This document shows, piece after piece, positions 44,999-55,809 of a stretch of 64,000 bases of DNA; within the stretch, counting starts at the first letter, position 1, and every line of letters starts with the position of its first letter. The notes beneath the pieces are model-generated. The model made no database searches and was not told the origin of the DNA. It saw nothing but the letters and a program-made list of their open reading frames with translations. A program made the position numbers and the translations under genes. The stretch is from Variovorax ginsengisoli (GTDB lineage: Bacteria; Pseudomonadota; Gammaproteobacteria; Burkholderiales; Burkholderiaceae_C): positions 248,001 through 312,000 of the forward strand of contig NZ_JAUSRO010000004.1 of assembly GCF_030811835.1 (NCBI RefSeq). Reading direction: 5' to 3'.

Positions 44999-45205
44999 TC
45001 AGCCGGGCCGGGCCGCATCGAAGGCCTGGCGCAGCACCGCAAGCGATCCCACATGGTTGGCCAGCACCAGGATCAGCCGCGCATTGAAGGCATGGCTTTC
45101 TTCGGTGGACAGGCCCTGGTGCGCCTCGATCAGCGCCTCGTAGAAATCGTCGGGTGCCACCAGGTTGGGCGTCGTGATCAGCGCGGTCTGGGAGGGGTGT
45201 GTCAT
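44999..45205 (-). CDS. DUF2783 small protein
   Basis: This 68-aa protein has the DUF2783 core TTPNLVAPDDFYEALIEAHQGLS with the following SHAFNARLILVLANHVG. It is helical and soluble, with unknown function. The ATG at 45205 lies 13 bases after the FAD hydroxylase stop and is preceded by GGAGG-like bases overlapping that region. DUF2783 genes tend to sit beside flavin hydroxylases, so a helper role for that enzyme is plausible but unproved. Confidence 0.87.
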   Translation of the reverse strand: MTHPSQTALITTPNLVAPDDFYEALIEAHQGLSTEESHAFNARLILVLANHVGSLAVLRQAFDAARPG

Positions 45206-45218
45206 TGCTGTGGGTTCC

Positions 45219-46889
45219 TCAGGCGTGGGCCAGCGCGCGATCCAGCGCACGGCGGATGTCGGTGGCTTGCGCCTGTCGCCAGCGGGCGCAGACGTGCTGG
45301 TCGGGCCTCAGCAGGTAAATGGTTCCTTCACGCGCGTCGTAGCGCTCCCGTGCCAACGCATGCGCGCCGTCGAGCGGCACGCGCACGACGTTGACCGCCA
45401 CGCTGGTGCCGAGCGCCGCCTGCGCCACGGCCTGTGCGGCGCGATCCGACGCGTCGCCCGCGCCGAAGACCAGTGCGGTGAACCCGTCCCTGGCCGTCCG
45501 TTGCAGCAGCCAGCCCGCGACGCCTTCGGTCGACGTGAGCGGTGCATCGGCAGCCACGGCGCCAGGAACCATCCGGCCCTGGAAGTCGTCGGTATCGACC
45601 GTGTTCAGTACCGAGCCGTGCAACGTGGCAGGCACGGACAGCCGTCCGCTGTTGACCAGTGTCCTCGCAAAGGTGTGCCGCTTGGCGAGTTGCAGCACGG
45701 CGTCGCGGAACAATCGGCTGACGTCGCTCTTGGGCGTGATGAAATCGGTCGCGCGGGTCGAATGGAGAATGTTTTCGTCCGCGGCGTATTCACGTTCCTG
45801 TCCGTAGCTGTCGAGCAACGCGTCGGCTGCCCGACCCTGAAGCACGGCGGCGAGCTTCCAGGCCAGGTTTTCCGCGTCCTGCACGCCCGAATTGGCACCG
45901 CGCGCACCGAAGGGCGACACGCCATGTGCCGCATCGCCGGCAAAGAAGACGCGGCCTTGCCGGAAGGCATCCATGCGCAGGCAGGAGAAGGTGTAGACGC
46001 TCGCCCATTCGAGTTCGAACGGCGCATCGTCGCCCAGCAAGGCCTTGACGCGGGGAATGATCTTCTCGGGCTTCTTTTCTTCTTCGGGGTCGGCGTCCCA
46101 GCCGAGCTGGAAGTCGATGCGCCACACGTTGTCTGGCTGCATGTGCAGCAGCACGCTCTGGTTGCGGTGGAACTCGGGGTCGAACCAGAACCAGCGCTCG
46201 GCCGGACGGTCGAGCTTCATCTTCACATCGGCGATCAGGAAGCGGTCCTTGAACTGCCGGCCCTTGCTCTCCTGGCCCAGCAAACGCCGCAGGCTGGAGC
46301 GACCACCGTCGCAGGCGGCCACGTAGTCGGCCTGCAATAGGTAGGGCCCATCGGGGGTGTCCACGGTCAGCGTCACATGGTCGGCATGCTGCTCGATCGC
46401 GGACACGGCGTTCTTCCAGCGCACGTCGATCAATGGCAACTCAGCCGCGCGTTCCGCCAGAAAGCCTTCGACGTAGTACTGCTGCAGGTTGATGAAGGCC
46501 GGCCGCGCATGGCCGGCTTCGGGCAACAGGTCGAAGCTGTAGATCTGCTCGTTCCTGAAGAAAACCCGACCCACGTTCCACGACACCCCCTTGTTCACCA
46601 TGCGCTCGCCGCAGCCCAGCCGGTCGAAGATTTCCAGCGTGCGCTTGGCAAAGCAGATCGCGCGAGATCCGGACGACAGGGCGTTGTCGTTGTCCAGCAG
46701 CACGACGGGGACGTCGCGCTGCGCGAGGTCGATGGCCAGCGCCAGCCCCACGGGCCCTGCGCCCACCACGACCACCGGCCGTCTGGCGGGGGCTGTGCGC
46801 TCCTGGTCCGCATGGCGGACATAGTCGAACACCAGCTTCTGGTAGTCGACCGCATCCCCCCTGCCCGCGGCAAGTTCGTTCAACTGCAT
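45219..46889 (-). CDS. FAD-dependent aromatic hydroxylase-like oxidoreductase
   Basis: This 556-aa flavoprotein of the PHBH/MhpA class has the FAD motif VVVVGAGPVGLALAIDLAQR (near residue 40) and the DG motif YVAACDGGRSSLRRLL. It also has the GD motif RVFFAGDAAHGVSPFGARG, followed by NSGVQDAENLAWKL. It probably hydroxylates an aromatic or related ring with NAD(P)H and O2. The C-terminal 150 residues form the thioredoxin-like domain usual in MhpA-type enzymes. GGAGAC lies about 6 bases before the ATG. MBL upstream and DUF2783 downstream are within 32 and 13 bases. Confidence 0.92.
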   Translation of the reverse strand: MQLNELAAGRGDAVDYQKLVFDYVRHADQERTAPARRPVVVVGAGPVGLALAIDLAQRDVPVVLLDNDNALSSGSRAICFAKRTLEIFDRLGCGERMVNKGVSWNVGRVFFRNEQIYSFDLLPEAGHARPAFINLQQYYVEGFLAERAAELPLIDVRWKNAVSAIEQHADHVTLTVDTPDGPYLLQADYVAACDGGRSSLRRLLGQESKGRQFKDRFLIADVKMKLDRPAERWFWFDPEFHRNQSVLLHMQPDNVWRIDFQLGWDADPEEEKKPEKIIPRVKALLGDDAPFELEWASVYTFSCLRMDAFRQGRVFFAGDAAHGVSPFGARGANSGVQDAENLAWKLAAVLQGRAADALLDSYGQEREYAADENILHSTRATDFITPKSDVSRLFRDAVLQLAKRHTFARTLVNSGRLSVPATLHGSVLNTVDTDDFQGRMVPGAVAADAPLTSTEGVAGWLLQRTARDGFTALVFGAGDASDRAAQAVAQAALGTSVAVNVVRVPLDGAHALARERYDAREGTIYLLRPDQHVCARWRQAQATDIRRALDRALAHA

Positions 46890-46921
46890 CTTTGTCTCCG
46901 TTGGCGCTGTTTTTTTGGGGG

Positions 46922-47896
46922 TCACTGACCTTCGAGGGTCTTCCACATCTCCACATCGCGCTCGGCCGTCCAGATGCGCGGATCGGGGTACTGGGTCACT
47001 TCGTCGTAGCAACGCGTCACATCGAACGGCATGCAGTGGTCGAAGATCACCCAATGCCCGTACCGCGGCCGCAGCGCAGCGACCGTGTCCTGGTAGACGG
47101 CATGCAGGCCCTTGCCGGCGGCGACCCCCTTCTGCACATTGTTGTAGAGGTCCGCGATGAAGCCGCGCGTCTCACCCACGCCCTGGGCCACCTGCTCGGG
47201 CGTCGTCAACGCGGCACCGCGCCCGGGCACCACCACCTTGGGGCTCAGCGCCAAAAGGTTGTCGAGCGTCTGCGGCCAGTCCTTGAAGTACGCGTCGCCG
47301 GCATAGGGCGTGGCGCCGAACTCGACCAGGTCGCCCGACAGCAGCGCCTGTTCGCCCGGCAGCCAGACCACCGTGTCGCCCTTGGTGTGTCCACGTCCGA
47401 GCTGCAGCAGCTGCACTTCGAGCTTGCCCAGCCACAAGGTCATCTTGCCGGTGAAGGTCATCGTGGGCCAGGTCAGGCCCGCGGGCACCGACTCGACGTT
47501 CTGGAACAGGCGCGGAAAGCGGCCGATCTCGCTGGCCTTGTCGTACTCGCCACGCTCGACGATCAGGTCGCGCGTGTCCTGGCTGGCCAGGATGTGCTCG
47601 GCGCCGTAGGCACTGGCACCCAGCACACGCACCGCGTGGTAGTGGGTCAGCACCACGTACTTGATCGGCTTGTCGGTCACCTCCCGGATGCGGCGGATGA
47701 CGTCGGCGGCCATGACCGGCGTGGCCTGCGTGTCTGCGACCAGCACCGCGTCGTCGCCGATGACGATGCCGGTGTTCGGGTCGCCCTCGGCCGTGTAGGC
47801 CCAGGCGTGCTCGGAGATCTGGCTGAAGGTGACCTTCTTCTCTTCGAGGTCGGCCTGGCTGGCGAATTTCTTGGTGGCGGCGGCGGTGGTCGTCAT
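46922..47896 (-). CDS. MBL-fold protein with altered metal motif
   Basis: This 324-aa metallo-beta-lactamase-fold protein has the first motif KYVVLTHYHAVRVLGASAYG. The usual H-x-H-x-D-H reads H-Y-H-A-V-R, so the Asp and third His of the second metal site are absent. The later ligands remain: GHTKGDT and SGDLVEFG, and a histidine in FDHCMPF. A one-metal site or a non-hydrolytic role is possible. It leads the minus-strand set with the FAD hydroxylase and faces the IclR gene. AGGACC lies about 6 bases before the ATG at 47896. Confidence 0.88.
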   Translation of the reverse strand: MTTTAAATKKFASQADLEEKKVTFSQISEHAWAYTAEGDPNTGIVIGDDAVLVADTQATPVMAADVIRRIREVTDKPIKYVVLTHYHAVRVLGASAYGAEHILASQDTRDLIVERGEYDKASEIGRFPRLFQNVESVPAGLTWPTMTFTGKMTLWLGKLEVQLLQLGRGHTKGDTVVWLPGEQALLSGDLVEFGATPYAGDAYFKDWPQTLDNLLALSPKVVVPGRGAALTTPEQVAQGVGETRGFIADLYNNVQKGVAAGKGLHAVYQDTVAALRPRYGHWVIFDHCMPFDVTRCYDEVTQYPDPRIWTAERDVEMWKTLEGQ

Positions 47897-47928
47897 GGTC
47901 GGTCCTGCAACAAATAGGTTTGGCAATG

Positions 47929-47982
47929 GCAAATCTGTGGGCAGTATGCCCCTGTGATTTGCTATTTGCAAACTCATTTGCA
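47929..47982. promoter_or_regulatory. Divergent IclR/MBL control region with ATTTGC repeats and a promoter
   Basis: The gap holds an inverted repeat GCAAATC (47929-47935) / GATTTGC (47956-47962), the palindrome TTTGCAAA (47965-47972) and another ATTTGCA (47976-47982). On the minus strand TTGCAA (47971-47966), 17 bases, then CATACT (47948-47943) form a fair sigma-70 promoter for the MBL operon, overlapped by these repeats. IclR binding here is inferred. Confidence 0.5.
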
Positions 47983-48058
47983 CCTAACGAACTTGGTGCT
48001 TTCCCTTAGCCCCGGTGCTCAGCGTGGGTGGCCATGCCTTTGCACGGCAGGTTTGGGA

Positions 48059-48928
48059 ATGACAAAACGCTTTGCTCCAGACGAACTAGACTCTGAGCGC
48101 CTTCGGGCAGCGACCATGCAAACAGCCATTTCGGGAGAAGCAGCAGTGAAGGAAGAAAAAGAGCAGCGCGCCGTCCAGTCCATCGAGGTGGGCGGCCGCC
48201 TTTTGCTGGCACTGGCGAACAGCCCCACCCCGCTCACCCTGCGCGACCTCTCGAGCCTGTCGTCGCTGCCCGCGGCACGGGCGCACCCTTACCTGGTGAG
48301 CTTCGGCAAACTGGGCTTGATCGAACAGGAGGCCGACACGGGCCGCTACGCGCTCGGCCCCGCCGCACTGCAGCTGGGCCTGACCTGCCTGCATCAGCTC
48401 GATCCTGTGAAAGCCGCATGGCCGGTGGCGCAACAACTGGCGACCTCGACGGGGCACGCGGTGGCACTGGCCGTCTGGGGCAATTTCGGCCCCACCATCA
48501 TCCGGATGATCGAAGCGGTGGAACCGCTGCATGTCGCCATGCGTGCCGGCACGGTGATGTCGCTGCTGGGCACCGCCACGGGCCGCGCGTTTGCAGGCGC
48601 GCTGCCTGCGGAGCGCATCGAGAAGGCGCTCACCGTGGCGTTGGGCGACATCCAGGCGCGTCCCGCCGCGCTGCTTCAGAACCAGGCGGAAGCGCTGGCA
48701 GAGGCGGTGGCCGAACTGCGCAGCCACGGGATCACACGCGCCAAGGGCAAACCGATTCCGGGGGTGAACGCATTCAGCGCGCCGGCTTTCAACCATGAAG
48801 GCGACGCCGTGCTCGTAATCACCGCGCTGGGCCACCAGGACCGCTTCGAAGCGCAGTGGACCTCCAGCATTGCACTGGCGGTGCGCGACGCGGCGAGAGA
48901 CATCTCGACGCGCCTGGGCTGGCGCTGA
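48059..48928 (+). CDS. IclR-family transcriptional regulator
   Basis: This 289-aa regulator has the IclR winged helix (SIEVGGRLLLALANSPTPLT, then LRDLSSLSSLPAARAHPYLVS) and the effector domain (about 110-285; GHAVALAVWGNFGPTIIR, LLGTATGRAFAGALP, SAPAFNHEGDAVLVIT). It is divergent from the MBL/FAD hydroxylase/DUF2783/Bug set and probably controls it with an aromatic or carboxylate effector. The start could be ATG 48059 or ATG 48116; the first has GGTTTGGGA just upstream, the second gives the more usual N-terminus. Confidence 0.9.
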   Translation: MTKRFAPDELDSERLRAATMQTAISGEAAVKEEKEQRAVQSIEVGGRLLLALANSPTPLTLRDLSSLSSLPAARAHPYLVSFGKLGLIEQEADTGRYALGPAALQLGLTCLHQLDPVKAAWPVAQQLATSTGHAVALAVWGNFGPTIIRMIEAVEPLHVAMRAGTVMSLLGTATGRAFAGALPAERIEKALTVALGDIQARPAALLQNQAEALAEAVAELRSHGITRAKGKPIPGVNAFSAPAFNHEGDAVLVITALGHQDRFEAQWTSSIALAVRDAARDISTRLGWR

Positions 48929-48974
48929 TATTCTGCCTTCACCCGGGCTGATCTTTTCGCAAGGGCCGCCGCGC

Positions 48975-48995
48975 CCGGCCGCCCGAAGCGGCCGG
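48975..48995. repeat. GC hairpin block between convergent iclR and ettA
   Basis: CCGGCCGC (48975-48982), loop CCGAA, GCGGCCGG (48988-48995) form a perfect 8-bp stem. It is followed at 49001-49014 by a CCCCC-GGCA-GGGGG type second hairpin. The pair of stems without T run resembles dispersed intergenic hairpin repeats of Comamonadaceae. It may also serve as a bidirectional transcription stop. Confidence 0.45.
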
Positions 48996-49057
48996 CCCGC
49001 CCCCGGCAGGGGGTAGGCGAAGGCCACACGCAGTGCGCCGCAGCCTGGGGGCGAGCC

Positions 49058-50719
<1,662 letters not shown>

Positions 50720-51048
50720 CTGTGCGTGTTTGCTTTTCTGGTGAGGTTGACGGTGCTCGGACGCCCCGGCACCAAAGTCGGTGCGGGACGCGGCAGACAC
50801 CCGATTATCCGCCGAGTTCGATTCTCCGCATCTCGTGCGACAATACGCATCGTTGCCAGGTCCAGTTGCCTGCGACAGCGGCTTTCTGCCGGGGACAAGA
50901 TAGCTCCAGCAAGTGCACACCCTGCACCTGCCCGGAGCTCTCGGCTCCCATCCCTGATTTCATCAGCCTTTACTGGCCTGGTCGCTTCAACAAAAAGCGC
51001 CACGGCGGGCCGATGCCAATGCGCCATGGAAGGCGCTCGATTCTTTCA
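50720..51048 (+). other. Long intergenic leader between ettA and rhlE
   Basis: About 330 bases between the divergent genes carry no supported gene. I see no strong promoter. A -10-like ACAATA with a poor -35 lies at about 50820-50850. The region is GC-rich and would leave a 5' leader of about 200 nt on the rhlE mRNA if transcription starts there. The frame reads open through it, but without conserved sequence. Confidence 0.5.
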
Positions 51049-52863
<1,815 letters not shown>

Positions 52864-52898
52864 TCGCAGCCGCGGCAGCAGCATCCGCATCACATTCG

Positions 52899-52929
52899 AC
52901 AAGGGCCCTTCGGGGCCTTTGTTGTTTTT
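52899..52929 (+). terminator. Intrinsic terminator of rhlE
   Basis: ACAAGGGCCC (52899-52908) and GGGCCTTTGT (52913-52922) pair over 10 bp with one G-U, closed by a TTCG tetraloop. A T-rich run, TGTTTTT, ends at 52929. It lies 36 bases after the rhlE stop and separates it from the sugar locus. Confidence 0.9.
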
Positions 52930-53001
52930 GCACGCCCCATCAGGGGATGACCGGTTGTGGCGCAAGGCGATGTGTTGAAAGATTTGGCAACGCTTTCATC
53001 C

Positions 53002-53799
53002 ATGTTCGCCAAAGGAAGTTCTGCCTTGTCCTCCATCCTTCAAAGTTTCAGCCTCGCCGGGCGCACCGCGCTGCTCACCGGCTCAAGTGCGGGCATCGGT
53101 CTCGCGTTGGCGCGCGGCCTGGCAGGCGCCGGCGCACGGGTCATCCTGAATGCGCGCAGCGTCGACAAGCTCGAACGCGCAGCCGCTGCGCTGCGCGCCG
53201 AGGGTGCACAGGTCGAGACCGCAGCATTCGACGTGACCTCTGGCGAGGCAGTGGCCGCGGCCGTCGCGCGCATCGAAGCCGAGGTTGGCCCCATCGACAT
53301 CCTGGTCAACAACGCCGGCATGCAGCGGCGCGCGCCGCTCGACCAGTTCGCCGAAGCCGACTGGCACGAACTCATGAAGACCAACCTCGACAGCGTGTTC
53401 CTGGTGGGGCAGGCGGTCGCACGCCACATGATGACGCGCCGCCGCGGCAAGATCATCAACATCTGCTCGGTGCAAAGCGAACTCGGCCGCCCCGGCATTG
53501 CGCCGTACATGGCCAGCAAGGGCGCGGTGAAGATGCTGACCAAGGGCATGGCGATCGACTGGGGACCGCATGGCATCCAGGTCAACGGCCTCGGCCCCGG
53601 CTACTTCAAGACCGAGCTCACCCAGGCGCTGGTCGACAACACCGAATTCACGCAGTGGCTGGTCAACCGCACGCCGGCTCGGCGGTGGGGCGACGTCGAG
53701 GACCTGGTCGGTGCGGCCGTGTTCCTGTCCAGCGAAGCGTCGAACTTCGTCAATGGCCACGTGCTCTACGTCGACGGCGGCGTGACCGCTCAACTCTGA
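53002..53799 (+). CDS. SDR oxidoreductase, gluconate 5-dehydrogenase-like
   Basis: This 265-aa classical SDR has LTGSSAGIGLALARGLA (cofactor loop), LVNNAGMQRRAPL, and the catalytic order Ser-Tyr-Lys in CSVQSELGRPGIAPYMASKGA. It resembles IdnO-type gluconate/keto-sugar-acid dehydrogenases. Start choice is unsure. ATG 53002 has no ribosome binding site. In-frame TTG 53026 has AAAGGAAG at the right distance and gives the usual short SDR N-terminus. GTG 52957 is less likely. Its partner, 20 bases downstream, is the idonate-type dehydrogenase, so both oxidise or reduce sugar acids. Confidence 0.9.
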   Translation: MFAKGSSALSSILQSFSLAGRTALLTGSSAGIGLALARGLAGAGARVILNARSVDKLERAAAALRAEGAQVETAAFDVTSGEAVAAAVARIEAEVGPIDILVNNAGMQRRAPLDQFAEADWHELMKTNLDSVFLVGQAVARHMMTRRRGKIINICSVQSELGRPGIAPYMASKGAVKMLTKGMAIDWGPHGIQVNGLGPGYFKTELTQALVDNTEFTQWLVNRTPARRWGDVEDLVGAAVFLSSEASNFVNGHVLYVDGGVTAQL

Positions 53800-53819
53800 A
53801 CCTGGAACGCATCACCACC

Positions 53820-54854
53820 ATGGAAGCACTCGTCATTCACGCTCCCGGCGACCTGCGCACGGAAGAGATTGAGACCCCCGCGCTCGGCGCAGGCCAGCTG
53901 CAGGTGCGCGTGCGCTGCGGCGGCATCTGCGGCTCCGACCTGCACTACTACCAGCACGGCGGCTTCGGCACCGTGCGCATCAAGGAACCGATGGTGCTCG
54001 GCCACGAGGTGGCGGGCGTGATCGAAGCCGTCGGCGCCGATGTCGCTGGCTTCGCGGCCGGCGAACGCATCGCGATCAGCCCGAGCCGCCCCTGCGGCCA
54101 GTGCAGCTACTGCCAGCAAGGACTGCAGAACCACTGCCTGGACATGCGCTACTACGGCAGCGCCATGCGCAACCCGCACGTGCAGGGCGCATTCCGCCAG
54201 CAGATCGTGGTGGAAACGCACCAGGCGCATCGCCTGGCCGACAGTGTGAGCGATGGCGAAGGCTCGATGGCCGAGCCGCTGTCGGTGGCACTGCACGCCG
54301 TGCGCCGCGCCGGCTCGCTGCTGGGCAAGCGGGTGCTGGTGACCGGCTGCGGGCCCATTGGCGCGCTCGCCATCATTGCCGCACGGCGCGCAGGCGCGGT
54401 GCACATCGTCGCCACGGACGTGGGTTCCTACACGCTGGGCAAGGCCCTCGCGGTCGGCGCCGACGAAGTGGTCAACGTGGCCGAATCACCCGACGGCCTG
54501 GACTGCTTCAAGGCCGGCAAGGGCAGCTTCGACGTGTTGTTCGAGGCCAGCGGCAATGCCCGCGCGCTGGTCGGCGCCTTCGATGCGCTGCGCCCGCGCG
54601 GCATCATCGTGCAACTGGGACTGGGCGGCGAGATGACGTTACCGATCAACACCATCGTCGCCAAGGAGTTCGACCTGCGCGGCGCCTTCCGCTTCCACGA
54701 AGAGTTCGCGATGGCCGTGGAACTGCTCAACAAGGGGCTGGTGAACGTGAAGCCGTTGATCTCGGCCACGCTGTCGTACCGCGATCCGGCACGCGCGTTT
54801 GCCCTGGCAGCCGATCGCTCGCAGGCGATGAAGGTGATCCTGAACTTCGACTGA
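53820..54854 (+). CDS. idnD: Zinc alcohol dehydrogenase, L-idonate 5-dehydrogenase type
   Basis: This 344-aa medium-chain dehydrogenase has the catalytic Zn site in GGICGSDLHYY and LGHEVAGVIE, and a four-Cys structural Zn lobe in CGQCSYCQQGLQNHC. The NAD-binding loop is VTGCGPIGALAIIAARRAG. The sequence around SDLHYYQHGGFGTVRIKEP resembles L-idonate 5-dehydrogenases. It would interconvert a sugar acid C5 alcohol and ketone. It follows the SDR gene by 20 bases and converges on the GntR regulator. The exact substrate is inferred from similarity only. Confidence 0.9.
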   Translation: MEALVIHAPGDLRTEEIETPALGAGQLQVRVRCGGICGSDLHYYQHGGFGTVRIKEPMVLGHEVAGVIEAVGADVAGFAAGERIAISPSRPCGQCSYCQQGLQNHCLDMRYYGSAMRNPHVQGAFRQQIVVETHQAHRLADSVSDGEGSMAEPLSVALHAVRRAGSLLGKRVLVTGCGPIGALAIIAARRAGAVHIVATDVGSYTLGKALAVGADEVVNVAESPDGLDCFKAGKGSFDVLFEASGNARALVGAFDALRPRGIIVQLGLGGEMTLPINTIVAKEFDLRGAFRFHEEFAMAVELLNKGLVNVKPLISATLSYRDPARAFALAADRSQAMKVILNFD

Positions 54855-54949
54855 CCGCAGTTTTCCAGGAGATTGTTCACCCGACGATTCCCACGGTGGG
54901 CATCCAAAGGTCGAATGCATTCGGTGCAAGAGATCCGGCGTTGCGGCGC

Positions 54950-55708
54950 TTAGAGATCGCTCAGCCGTGCCAGCGCGTGGGCGAGGTCTTCGTCGTGATC
55001 AGAGCGCAGCGCATGAACATAAGCTTTTCCTGAGCCGCGCACATGCTCCACGACGAGCGCCGCGAAGGCCGCTAAATCGCCCTTGATGAAAAGTCGTACG
55101 AATTTCTTGTGCTCTTCGAACGACTCCGGGCGCTCTACATCAAGAGGCGCACTGAGATTGGTGCGCAAGGCCGCGATCTTGCCCGCCGCGAGCCGGTAGG
55201 CCTCCTGCAAATAGACATTGCCGCAATTTTCGAACAACGCGTCGTGCAGCGCAGTGTCTGCATGGCCGTACGAGACCGTGTCGTGTCGCGCGAGCGCTGA
55301 TTCCATCGATTCGATGGATTGCTCCATGGCTTCGACGGTAGCGAACTTGGCATTTGAGTAAGCCAGTTCGGCAGCCTTTGGCTCGATGACACAGCGGAAC
55401 TGGCACAGCGCGGCCACGTCGTCAGCGCTGGGCCGGAAGACGAAGCTTCCCACCTGTGGTCGGACATAAACCAACCCTTGCAGCTGCAGCTGATTGATGG
55501 CTTCGCGCACTGGCGTCCGGCTGACGCCGAAGGACTCAGCCAGCGCCTCCTCCGGGATCAACGCCCCCAGCGCCAGCTCGCCTTCGATGATCGCTTGCCT
55601 CAAACGCACGGCGACCTGCGTTGCCAACGAATTCGTGGGCTGCAGGCGCATTGCCTTCAGTGGCGCTTTTGCCGAACTGGCACGGGTGCTTATTTTCACA
55701 ACGTTCAT
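54950..55708 (-). CDS. GntR-family regulator (FCD type) of the sugar locus
   Basis: This 252-aa regulator has a winged helix at residues 25-95 (LRQAIIEGELALGALIPEEA, ESFGVSRTPVREAINQLQ). An FCD domain follows, with metal-ligand candidates in LHDALFENCGN, FEEHKKFVRLF and VVEHVRGSGKAYV. It is divergent from the FAD oxidase gene. A dyad CTTACATACAAG lies between the two genes. It probably controls both the ABC/aldolase operon and idnD. Base use is less GC-rich than that of its neighbours, which may hint at separate ancestry. Its effector is probably a sugar acid intermediate. Confidence 0.92.
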   Translation of the reverse strand: MNVVKISTRASSAKAPLKAMRLQPTNSLATQVAVRLRQAIIEGELALGALIPEEALAESFGVSRTPVREAINQLQLQGLVYVRPQVGSFVFRPSADDVAALCQFRCVIEPKAAELAYSNAKFATVEAMEQSIESMESALARHDTVSYGHADTALHDALFENCGNVYLQEAYRLAAGKIAALRTNLSAPLDVERPESFEEHKKFVRLFIKGDLAAFAALVVEHVRGSGKAYVHALRSDHDEDLAHALARLSDL

Positions 55709-55768
55709 TTTCGCTTGTTCATCAAGCCAACAGATGCCCTAAGGGTTGGACCCGATGTCGATATGTGC

Positions 55769-55780
55769 CTTACATACAAG
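55769..55780 (+). promoter_or_regulatory. Candidate operator for the second GntR/FCD regulator
   Basis: CTTACATACAAG is an imperfect dyad that differs at one base from the site at 36840-36851. It lies 30 bases before the FAD oxidase start and 61 bases before the GntR start. It is framed by GATAT (55759-55763) and ATATC (55782-55786). Confidence 0.5.
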
Positions 55781-55809
55781 AATATCAGCAACACAAGGCT
55801 TATCGATTT

